From Lepidostoma basale (taxonomy: Eukaryota > Arthropoda > Insecta > Trichoptera > Lepidostomatidae): a stretch of DNA of 64,000 bases. The DNA lies in assembly GCA_022606425.2 (NCBI GenBank), contig JAHDVF020001251.1, positions 544,501 to 608,500 on the forward strand. Direction: 5' to 3'. Both the position numbers and the translations under genes were made by a program. Within the stretch, counting starts at the first letter, position 1. Each line of letters begins with the position of its first letter. Under the pieces are notes generated by a model. That model ran no database searches. It saw only the letters and a program-made list of their open reading frames with translations, and was not told the DNA's origin. Shown here piece by piece: positions 1 to 64,000 of the stretch.

Positions 1-230
1 AGGTAGAAAGAATGGACTGCCACACTTTTCTTTCCTGACATATTTCTCTCGATTCCTCAACATTCATACATCGTGTCATGCACGTGCGTCGATTTCTCTG
101 ACTCATCACATGGGCGACATTCAATATTTGATTTATTTGATCGTGCCACGTTTTCCTCGGTCTTCCTCTATTTCTGGTTCCATTTACATCGTTAACATAT
201 ACTTTTTACCATTCTTTCTTCATTTATTCG
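1..230 (-). mobile_element. LINE-A 3' end fragment
   Basis: The complement encodes the C-terminal tail of the LINE-A reverse transcriptase protein (GRPRKTWHDQI-like, then VEEAREICQERKVWQS) and stops at the window edge before the (TTAG)n tail. It is truncated at its 5' end. Confidence 0.85.
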
Positions 231-235
231 TAATA

Positions 236-1105
236 TATACTATGGTATAGTAATATATTCGATGGTATCGAAATATATACGACGGTTACACAATATATAC
301 GTTGGTGTCGTAATATATACTATGGTATCGTAATTTATGCCTTGGCATTGAAATGAATATACTGTTGATGAATATAATATTAAATATCGCTGACGTAATA
401 TAATTTATACGATGGTATCATAATATGTATTATGGTGTCGTAATAATTACGATGGTATCGTCGTATATATATATTATGTTATCGTAATATAAACTATGTT
501 ATGATTTGGTAGGTTGTTGGTTTATGCGGAGGCATGATTCCTTAGATTTGGGGGTTTTGATTCAAAATTTCTTACGCAAGCCGGGCTTCTGGGCTTCTAT
601 GGGAGTACCGCCATTGATACTATGGTATCGTAATATATGTTATAGTATCGTAATATATACGATGGTATCGTAATACGAGTATGTACGATGGTATCGTAAT
701 ACGAGTATGTACGATGGTATCGTAATACGAGTATGTACGATGGTATCGTAATACGAGTATATACGATGGTATTGTAATACATACGATGGTATCGTAATAC
801 GAATATATACGATGGTATCGTAATATATACGATGGTATCGTAATATATACGATGGTATCGTAATACGAATATATACGATGGTATCGTAATATATACGATG
901 GTATCGTAATATATACGATGGTATCGTAATATATACGATGGTATCGTAATATATACGATGGTATCGTAATACGAATATATACGATGGTATCGTAATACGA
1001 ATATATACGATGGTATCGTAATACGAATATATACGATGGTATCGTAATACGAATATATACGATGGTATCGTAATATATACGATGGTATCGTAATATATAC
1101 CGCTA
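236..1105. repeat. Palindromic satellite, 20- and 26-bp units
   Basis: Tandem copies of gatggtatcgtaatatatac with a longer form that adds six bases around acga. Each unit holds the small palindrome ACGATggtATCGT. An interruption of about 120 bases lies at 495-615. Units right of 616 are nearly identical and those on the left more diverged. Confidence 0.95.
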
Positions 1106-1416
1106 CTTAAAGCTTACTTAATAAGGAGCTGGTGGGTTATAGAGTGTATCTCATGATTGCTTCTTACTGCAGCCACTGCGCCAGGTGCTTGTTATATGAA
1201 CTTCCTGGGTTATGGAGCGTATGTCTTGATTGCTTTCGGGTACTGTTATAGTAACGCTCGAGCGATATATTTTAGTAACCACCCTGTATACTGCTTTTCA
1301 GCGTATTTTTAGTTTTATAGTAGCAATGATTTATGACTATTTATCAAGAGACCGTTGCGGATACGCGACAAGGTCATAACTACTATTTTATAATATTTAA
1401 GTTGCTATTCTTTACT
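1106..1416. other. No recognisable feature
   Basis: AT-rich sequence between the satellite and a LINE-A fragment. I see no ORF, repeat or site I can support. Confidence 0.5.
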
Positions 1417-1580
1417 CTAACTAACTAAATAACTAACCATCACGCCGTCTCCCCGAAGGGGTGGATAGAAATAATGAACTGCCACACTTTTGTTTCCTGA
1501 CATACTTCTCTTGATTCCTCAACATTCATACGTCGATTTCTCCGACTCCTCGCGTGGCCGATATTCAATATTTGATTTAC
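1417..1580 (-). mobile_element. LINE-A 3' end fragment
   Basis: Begins with the complement of the (TTAG)n tail and the GETA stop region, then loses homology at about 1580. Heavily 5'-truncated. Confidence 0.85.
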
Positions 1581-1728
1581 TTAGAAAATTGAAAATAACT
1601 TTGTTTAATCCACAAAATATTAAAAAAAAACTCAGCATGTTTCGGAGGATACCTCCATCTTCAGGTGTAAAAAAATATAATAAAAACTAAACAAAGAAAG
1701 ACTAATTTCTTTAAATTAATCAGGGGAT

Positions 1729-2076
1729 ATTTCGAGAACTCGACCGTGCTAGAGGGTGTTGGTATTTTTGTCCCTGATAGATTTCTCCGACAACGACAGC
1801 ACAGATTGTTTTACCTACCGGCCACCAGAACTAATCTGCCTCTGGTGAAACTGGTAGGAAGAGCAATTAATCTGCTGAACGCGGTCTTCCTCGGAGATCG
1901 ACGTCTTTCATATTAGTCAAGGTACGTTCAGGGGACAAATACTCTTGACTTTAGAAAGTATCTTGTCTTCCTAATGTCGAACCATCTCTAATGCGTTCCT
2001 GGTATATTTTACCTGTACTCAATAGATGCCCTAAACATTTTGCTGTTTGTAATGTCTTTTGAGTTAATTTACTGAT
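1729..2076 (+). mobile_element. LINE-B 3' end fragment
   Basis: Matches the 3' part of the other LINE-B copies in this window, from the stretch around gatatttcgagaactcg to the AATAGATGCC-like 3' UTR. It lacks the (TGATT)n tail. A one-base insertion breaks the frame. Confidence 0.8.
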
Positions 2077-2077
2077 T

Positions 2078-2420
2078 TCATCATCATCATCATCAGCCGT
2101 CTGTCATCCACTGTTGAATGTAGGCCTCTCCCAAAGCCCCCCACCGCCTCCTATCCATTGCCGCTCCCATCCATCCATGTCCAGCAATCCTCTTCAGATC
2201 GTCTGTCCAGCGGGCAGGGGGACGTCCAACTCTGCGGAATCCTGTACGCGGTCTCCACTCCAGAACCCGTCTTCCTCATCGGCTGATTTGATTTTAAACA
2301 TTTATCCATTCTTAGTCGGAGTTTCAGGTTAAGATTATCGTTGCAAAAGTAGGTTCTCATTTTATAAAGTGTGGCACGTGCAAACTTCAATTCTGCCCCG
2401 CCCATTGCCATTTTATCTTT
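2078..2420 (-). mobile_element. LINE-C type 3' end with (GAT)n tail
   Basis: In complement, an upstream piece (LYKMRTYFCNDNLNLKLRLR) is joined to the 3' end (RTGFRRVGRPP-like and AYIQQWMT-like), ending in (ATC)n at 2078-2094. The reverse transcriptase C-terminal part between the pieces is deleted. Confidence 0.75.
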
Positions 2421-2732
2421 GTTCTTACCATATGTCCAAACTATCTTAATGATGGTTAGTTAGTTGATTATCAGTTTTTTTTTAAATTTCGATTTGTCTC
2501 GCAAATTGGATGGTGTATTTGTTTAATGTGTTATTTTTGGCCGCGTTTTTGGTTCGCGCATTCATCTCCTGGAAGATTGCTCTTGCAATTGTATTTTGCG
2601 AAATTCTTCGGAATATGAGTATTTTCGAGTCCGGGTGGCGAGTATCACGGGTCCAGTCCTACACTGTAAGATGCCCAGAGTCAGAACGAGGAGAACTCTG
2701 GGAATATTCGGGAATTTTGATTTTAACTAACT

Positions 2733-3358
2733 TGTCGGGGTTAAATGCATAACCCAGATAAACATATTTCATGATGAAATATATGACACGAATAAACGAA
2801 AAACGCCGACGCAGGACCTACTTATCAAATTTGATGATTCGAGGGCCCCGAATTATTGAGGTTTGGTCACTAGGTCAGGGCATCGTGGATGACGAAAGCA
2901 AAGCATATAAAAGCAGTACTTCCGATCACCCAATACGTCAGTCATTCTTACGACTTCTAACAGACACGAGTCTACGTTAATAAGTCTACGCCACGAGGGA
3001 TATCGGACTCCCTCCGGCGCCGAGCTACGAAGCTACGTCAGTCGCGATTTCTAAACGACACGAGTCTACGCTACCAAGTCTACGTACGAGAAACCTCCGA
3101 CCTTCCTACCGAGTTACGCAACTGTCTACACCGCTACGCCACGAAACCTTCGACGACTCTTCGCTCCAGCCAACCGACGCTACCGCCCAGTGAGCCATCA
3201 TCCTCTACGGCTCACCACCCGGACTCCGCCCCGCTGCTATTGACATCCAGCCACGCTCCATCACGAGTACATCATACTGTTTACGTGTAATTACTTGTGA
3301 TCCGCAACAAACGCTGAAACCTTCGCCGTCTTTCAACTCTCACCACAAAACCCCCACA
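2733..3358. mobile_element. Solo LTR of an LTR retrotransposon
   Basis: 626 bases starting TGTCGGGG and ending CCCCCACA, inverted short termini typical of LTRs. It is flanked by a 4-bp duplication, AACT (2729-2732 and 3359-3362). A TATAAAAG box at 2906 sits upstream of a C- and A-rich half. No internal gag or pol remains. A Ty3/gypsy-type origin is likely from the 4-bp duplication, but I cannot assign a family. Confidence 0.75.
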
Positions 3359-3364
3359 AACTAA

Positions 3365-3786
3365 ATAATAAATAACGTTAATAGAGAAAAGTTGTGGAAA
3401 ATATTGTCTGAATATGGAATGGTGTTCTTCTACCGACCCTTATGTATGAAAGCGAAGCATGGAACTGGCAAAAGAAGGATGAAAGTAGAATAAATGCAGT
3501 AGAAATGAGATCTCTTAGACGAATGTGTGGATACTCTGTGTATGATAGAGTGTCGAATGAAAATAAAAGAAGTGAATGCGGTGCGAATGATGGTGTCATG
3601 AACAAAATAATGAAAGGATCATTAAGATGCTTTGGACACATGGAAAGAATGAATGAAGAAAGAATGGTAAAAAAATTATATGTTAACGATGTAAATGGAA
3701 CCAGAAATAGAGGAAGACCGAGGAAAACGTGGCACGATCAAATAAATAAAATATTGAATGTCGGCCATGTGAAGAGTCAGAAAAAT
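3365..3786 (+). mobile_element. LINE-A fragment with internal deletion
   Basis: NREKLWKILSEYG from the middle of the reverse transcriptase is fused directly to the C-terminal region (MYESEAWNWQKKDESRI onward), so most of the catalytic domain is missing. It runs into an inverted copy at 3787. Confidence 0.85.
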
Positions 3787-4045
3787 CTTTCCATATGTCC
3801 AAACCATTTTAATGATCCTTTCATTATTTTGTTCATGACACCGTCATTCGCACCGCATTCACTTCTTATATTTTCATATCGTACACAGAGTATCCACACA
3901 TTCGTCTAAGAGATCTCATTTCTACTGCATTTATTCTACTTTCATCCTTCTTTTGCCAGTTCCATGCTTCGCTTCCATACATAAGGGTCGGTAGAAGAAC
4001 ACCATTGTGCATTGCCATTCTAGCTTTTTTGGATAGATATTATTT
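3787..4045 (-). mobile_element. Inverted LINE-A fragment forming a foldback
   Basis: The complement repeats the same C-terminal region present at about 3425-3646 on the other strand. The two arms could pair over some 220 bases with a loop of about 145 bases. Confidence 0.85.
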
Positions 4046-4239
4046 TTTTTCAACCCTCTCTTCCCTGTGATGGGTATCTTCTACACGTTGCTTCTAATAA
4101 CCATCAATATCTCTATACATTTAATAAATACAAGGTTAAAATTTTAGGTATTCCTCCATAATATATTTACGCATTGATTAAAAAAATAATATTAATAATA
4201 ATCAGAATTCATCGGGTACATCGGAGGTATTTTGTGAAC

Positions 4240-4860
4240 ATCGGAAACAAAATTCGTAGCGCTGAGTACGCGACACTATATTCGCATCTCACTCTTGCAT
4301 ATGTTCTAGCTCAATGTTCTCACTCTCGCCGTTCCGCCGCGCCGGCGGCAGTCGCTTTCGGGCTTGCAACCAGAGCGGGTCTATGCCTGTTCCGTGAGCG
4401 TTGCCAGATGGATTTTTTAAAATGCTTTTAGCAGCAATCATTTCTCAATTATTATAATTTTTGACTCTATGAACGTTCGAATTAGCTATGAACGTTCCTA
4501 TTTTTCCGATTTAAAATCGCTAATTTTTTAACGCGTACTGACTACCCTACACCGGAACGCACGTTTTTATTTTAGCACCGTAAGGGAAAGGTTAATATTA
4601 TAAAAACCACGAAATTATAATTGAATATTTGATGTTGTTGTCTCTGACCGTTGTGGTCGAGCGGACTGCGCCCATTCGCGAAATTTCCCCATTGAAGTTA
4701 TCCAAATAGCCGCGGCACTTTGGATCGTGGTTCTCCCCGCGTCGACACGCCCCCTCGGCCGGCACATGACAGTTCCCGCCGGGCGTAAATAAACAGAGCC
4801 GATTGGCGGAAATAGCAACAAACACACAGAGATATTATTTACTGCCAGGAAACAAAATCG
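4240..4860. promoter_or_regulatory. CpG-rich blocks, possible promoter region
   Basis: Two GC- and CpG-rich stretches (about 4300-4410 and 4650-4810) stand out in otherwise AT-rich DNA, about 4.5 kb before the Itpr start codon. They show no element homology that I recognise. A 5' UTR exon or promoter could lie here, but no motif proves it. Confidence 0.25.
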
Positions 4861-4929
4861 CGCATGCTCATTTCGGTTTCTAAGTTTTATTCCTTTCTTA
4901 ATATTGAAAACCCGACGTAAAAATGTTGA

Positions 4930-5012
4930 GAAAGCTAGGCAAGTAGGTCAGGAAGGAATAGTGTATTGTTTTTTTTTTCTGCGCACCCCTTCAGAGATGG
5001 TTAGTTAGCTAA
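4930..5012 (+). mobile_element. Degraded LINE-A 3' end
   Basis: Keeps AGQEGIV-like C-terminal codons and the gatggttagttagc tail region. Heavily diverged. Confidence 0.6.
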
Positions 5013-5154
5013 TTATACAGGGTGTCCCAGATCTCGACGTCAACCCGAAAACAGATGATAGGGCAAGTCATGTTGGTTATGAAAAAAATGTAAAAAAAAT
5101 TGTATTTTTGAAATTATAGGCATTTAAAAAAAATCGAAAAATTTAATCTCTATA

Positions 5155-6085
5155 TCGAGTGGTTATTTAATCTGTATATGGACAAATGTATGAAAGAGCT
5201 GAAAGGGTTGGATGTAGGTGCCAAAATGAGTGTGTCAGTAAGCTGTCTCTTGTATGCGGATGACGCTGTCCTTCTTGCAGACAACGAGCATGAACTACAA
5301 GTCCTGGTGAATTGTATGTATGAGGTATGCATGCGAAATGATCTGATGATGAATGTTAATAAGTCCAAGGTAATGATTTTTGAAAAGGAAGAAACCACGA
5401 CAGTCTGCAACATAAGCGTGAATGGTGAAAATTTGGAGCAAGTAGTTGAGTTCGTGTAGTTAGGTAGTATGTTTTCAAAAGATGGGCGAGTGGAGAGGGA
5501 TATTCAAATAAGGGTTGGAGCAGGCAACAAAGTGAATGGTGCACTTAAAGTTGTCATCGCAAAGAAAAACCTATCAAAAAAGCTAGAATGGCAGTGCACA
5601 ATGGTGTTCTTCTACCGACCCTTATGTATGGAAGCGAAGCATGGAGCTGGCAAAAGAAGGATGAAAGTAGAATAAATGCAGTTGAAATGAGATCTCTTAG
5701 AATAATGTGTGGATACTCTGTGTATGATAGAGTGCCGAATGAAAATATAAGAAGTGAATGCGGTGCGAATGATGGTGTCATGAACAAAATAATGAAAGGA
5801 TCATTAAGATGGTTTGGACATATGGAAAGAATGGTAAAAAAATTATACGTTAATGATGTAAATGGAACCAGAAATAGAGGAAGACCGAGGAAAACGTGGC
5901 ACGACCAAATAAATCAAATATGGAATGTCGGCCATGTGAAGAGTCAGAGAAATCGACGCGCGTGCATGACACGATGTATGAATGTTGAGGAAGCGAGAGA
6001 AATGTGTCAGGAAAGAAAAGTGTGGCAGTCCATTCTTTCTGCCTACCCCTTCGGGGAGACGGCGTGATGGTTAGTTAGTTTTTTT
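5155..6085 (+). mobile_element. LINE-A, 5'-truncated, RT to 3' end
   Basis: Starts inside the reverse transcriptase (WLFNLYMDKCMKELKGL), keeps the YADDAVLL catalytic motif, and runs to GETA, stop and the ttagttag tail. A stop at 5458 and a frameshift near 5570 inactivate it. The C-terminal segment holds GRPRKTWHDQI. Confidence 0.93.
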
Positions 6086-6089
6086 TTTT

Positions 6090-6660
6090 AAATCGAGAAA
6101 ATCAACACCCTGTGATGGTCTTTTAACTCCCGTTTCTACAAATCTTTACTTTTTATAATTTTTATTTTTATTATGTAATCCTTAATTAAGGTTCTATAAA
6201 TTGTTGCCTAAAAAAATGACCCTTAGTCACTCATAAAAAAACTTGTTCAACACTGGGTACAACAACAAAATCCATGCCATGTTTTCCTCATTTCTTCCAT
6301 GATTTCTCGCTCCATTTCTGTATTTAACTTGTCTATTATGTATTTTTATGAAAATTATTATCCTTCTTGTCCAAAGGGACATCATTTCTAATATAATAAT
6401 TTTAATTTCATATTTTATTTGCCAGTTCCATGCTTACCTTTTAAACAAGAGTGTTAGACCAAGAACAGCATAGTGCACTACCAATTTAATTTTTCTAGAT
6501 TAGTCTTTTCAATTCAATTCAGTGGAATAAAAATTAAATAAACACAAATGTCCGGATCGTCCAGCTGACGACAAGTGCACCATCTAAAATAACATTATGT
6601 GTCAAATTATTTTTATGTGTTATTTTATTTTATATCATTGTATTTTGTATAATTTGTTTT
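6090..6660. other. No recognisable feature
   Basis: AT-rich DNA with poly-T runs after a LINE-A tail. One short stretch (TTTGCCAGTTCCATGCTT, near 6420) is a LINE-A scrap. I see nothing else to annotate. Confidence 0.5.
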
Positions 6661-6862
6661 AGATTTATTATGTAGACGTTGAATGATTGAAGTGTGCGCG
6701 GGAGATGCCTATTGGTGGCGATGAGGTTCGCAACTCATCACACCGCGTCTCTCGCGTTGGCGAAAAGAGAAGAATGGAGTGCAGCATCGATTAAAGTGTT
6801 GCAGTTCATTCTTTCTGTCTACCCTTTCGGGGAAACGGCGTGATGGTTAGTTAGTTAGTTTT
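6661..6862 (+). mobile_element. Short element sharing the LINE-A 3' tail
   Basis: The last 80 bases are the LINE-A 3' end (cattctttct to ttagttagtt). The bases before it (around gaatggagtgcagcatcg) are not LINE-A, but recur at 22547-22575. This could be a SINE-like passenger using the LINE-A tail. The 5' limit is unclear. Confidence 0.5.
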
Positions 6863-7054
6863 TAGTCTTTTCAATGTAAGCCCCGATAGAAGTTGGATGC
6901 TATGATGGTAGCAGAATATGGGTGGTTCAGAACATTAATGGATCAAGTCCATCGATCCTGATTCTGAGATAATTAGACCTGAAGTTGAAAGACTTTTGTA
7001 AAATCCAGGGATGTTTTCACTGCAAACACTTCATTTATTTTGATAGTACATGAA

Positions 7055-7943
7055 CTTAAAGGTATAAATGCTGGTGCTAAGATGAGTGATCGGTCTGTAA
7101 ATTGTCTACGTCTCTAAATTGTCTCATTGCGGATAGTGCGGACGAATTACAAGTCTTGGTGTCGAGAATGTATGAGGTATGCAAGTCAAATGATTTAATG
7201 ATGAATGTCGGAAAGTCAAAGGTGATGGTTTTCGAAAGGGAAGAGCAAATGACAGTTTGTAATATAAGTGTGAACGAAGAGAACTTGAAACAGGTGAGGG
7301 AATTTGTGTATTTAGGTAGCATGTTCACAGCAGATGGCCGAACGGATAGTGACGTCGAAAGAAGGGTTGGTGCGGGTAACAAAGTGAATGGAGCTTTAAA
7401 AATAGTTATTGGAAACAAGAATTTATCAATGAAAGCGAAAACGGCCGTTCACAATAGACTTCTGGTCCCAACCCTAATGTATGGAAGCGAAGCATGGAAC
7501 TGGCAAAAGAAGGATGAGAGTAGAATAAATGCGTTAGAGATGAGGTCCCTAAGACGTATGTGTGGTAGAACGATATACGACAGAATCTCAAATGCTGATA
7601 TAAGAAAGGAATGTAGAGCGGAAGAAGGTATTATGAACAAAATTATGAAAGGATCGCTGCATTGGTTCGGACATATGGAACGCATAGATGGAGAAAGTAT
7701 ACGTTAATGATGTAAATGGGGTACGAAGTCGAGGCAGACCGAGGAAAACATGGCATGACCAAATTATTCAAATTTTAAAGGTTGGCCATGTTAGAAGTCG
7801 GAGGAATTGACGTGCGTGTATGACTCGTTGTATGAGTGTGGAGGAAGCTAGAGAGGTTTGCCAGGATAGAGTAGTGTGGCGGTCCATTCTCTCTGCCTAC
7901 CCCTGCGGGGAAACGGCGTGATGGTTTTGATTGATTGATTGAT
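7055..7943 (+). mobile_element. LINE-A2 with 14-bp target duplication
   Basis: 5'-truncated insertion flanked by TGATAGTACATGAA at 7041-7054 and 7944-7957. It encodes LKGINAGAKMS, then the region after the catalytic loop (deleted here: IADS is joined to ADELQVLV), YLGSMFTADGR and GRTIYDRISNADIRKE. A frameshift at about 7695 and a stop at 7808 break it. Its tail is (GATT)n rather than (TTAG)n. Confidence 0.93.
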
Positions 7944-7957
7944 TGATAGTACATGAA

Positions 7958-9117
7958 TCAATTTAAATAAATAGACAAAAAATAAGATACACAAAGGCTT
8001 TATTAATATTAAAAGTACAAATAAAATAAAATAAAATGGACATGCTTCACTATTATTTTGAAATTTTTCCTTACGCAAATGAAACACATTTAAAAAAAAT
8101 CAAAATAGAGCAATATTAAATTACAACATTAATCGTAAACAACTTCGTCGTTTTCAAAAGCTTCCTCACTTTGGTCATGGTCACTTGGTTCTGACTTCCC
8201 GGGTTTCATTTGTCACTGAATTTAGACTTGTTTTCTTCAAACACCTGTATAAACTCCCAACACTAATTTGTAAAGTCTCATGCACTGGACGAACTAAAGT
8301 CTTCACCTGAACTCATTTTTAGAAATCAACAGTCAACATAATATTCCTCTGATGGTGAACGAGCTGTTAAAATGGACATGATTCACTAGTATTCTGAAAG
8401 GTTTCAAATTTTGATCTCTAATCAATAATAGTATTCAAGAATCAATTGTATCTCAATAGAGACGAAGATGCAAATTGGAAACAGAATATGGTTGATCAAG
8501 GTGTTTACAGGACTTATGACCTGTCATTGGTTGGGTTAAGCGCACGCTTTATGTAATACAACATTCCCCATTCCACCTTATTTTTCTCATGACCACCATG
8601 TCTGACAACATTTTTTGGAAGTTGTATATATGTTTATCTCCAACACCACCCTTTACATGGTAGTTAGTATATTCAATCTACACACTAACGCCATCTATGA
8701 AGATTGTATTTTAAGCATTAAGCAGAAGATCTTTTTAACGCAATGTGAAAGGCTACCGCCATTTACCGCATTGCTAGAAACCGCCTGGGGATGTCACTGC
8801 AATCTATATGCTATAATTTTGACCAGTTTTTGTTTTTTTTACAACATTTTGAATGTATACAAATACTTGTAGACAAACAACTGGATTTCACCCATTGCGG
8901 GCTATCAATTCAAGAATCAATTGTATCTCAATAGAGACGAAGAGTCTTCGTCATTTATGGAGAAAATTGAAAGGCTACTATTCTGTTTTTAACACACAAC
9001 ATAGAAATCTGTTTTATCTACCTGTAGAAACACTAAACTCCAAATTTATAAAATTTGGATCCATTAATATTCTGACCCACCCATATGTATTTTGAGGTTA
9101 TGTTTATTGTCCATCAG
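7958..9117. other. Upstream flank of Itpr exon 1
   Basis: Unique-looking AT-rich DNA with no clear gene. A 36-bp direct repeat (attcaagaatcaattgtatc and onward) occurs at 8433-8468 and 8908-8943. Part of a 5' UTR or its intron may be here. Confidence 0.5.
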
Positions 9118-9137
9118 GTCTGATAGACTCACTGCCG

Positions 9138-63865
<54,728 letters not shown>

Positions 63866-64000
63866 GTACGTATCAACAGTAAACAAATTAGAGTGTTTAC
63901 AAATTCATTACATTAAAAGATGTAGGGGAGAGGGTGGAGGGTTTGAACGGCGCGATGTTTTGGTTTCATTTATAAACAACATATTTAAACAAATATATTT

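Noticed and set aside
4598..4827. Two short minus-strand frames in a CpG-rich block
   Set aside because: Frames of 70-75 codons overlapping each other without homology; the composition alone explains them.

Overview
This is a eukaryotic, insect-type genomic window. It is AT-rich, intron-dense and full of 5'-truncated retrotransposons. One host gene fills it: the inositol 1,4,5-trisphosphate receptor (Itpr) on the + strand, from its start codon at 9138 to the right edge. I could define 34 coding exons (4,824 nt, about 1,608 codons) by family homology, GT-AG borders and reading phase. They cover the beta-trefoil suppressor domain, the IP3-binding core with its basic contact residues kept, and much of the helical central region. 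The C-terminal channel with its membrane helices lies beyond position 64000. The protein is clearly arthropod-like (start [32 protein letters not shown]). I cannot name the order.

Layout. 1-9117 is upstream of the coding start: a palindromic satellite, a solo LTR with a 4-bp target duplication, several LINE fragments and two CpG-rich blocks that could hold the promoter. 9138-50720 holds exons 1-25, which join in phase without a break. 50721-54232 separates exons 25 and 26 and is filled by a minisatellite and four LINE pieces. Here the gene model breaks: exon 25 ends in phase 0, exon 26 starts in phase 1, and a conserved Itpr segment is absent. 54233-63865 holds exons 26-34.

The introns carry two kinds of sequence. 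The first is retrotransposon debris. LINE-A is the commonest and ends in (TTAG)n. LINE-B ends in (TGATT)n. LINE-C and relatives end in (GAT)n. Families D to H are less common. I saw no complete element and no endonuclease domain. Several insertions are nested, with readable target-site duplications. DNA transposon relics are also present: a piggyBac deletion derivative with TTAA ends, two mariner-type derivatives, a hAT-type MITE, a TA-flanked MITE, and tRNA-like SINEs. The second kind is a set of unrelated tandem arrays (units of 15 to about 95 bp) in 13 of the 33 introns, most with a unit found only in that intron and several touching a splice site.

The only cellular function encoded here is IP3-gated calcium release from the ER. 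Everything else is mobile or repetitive DNA.
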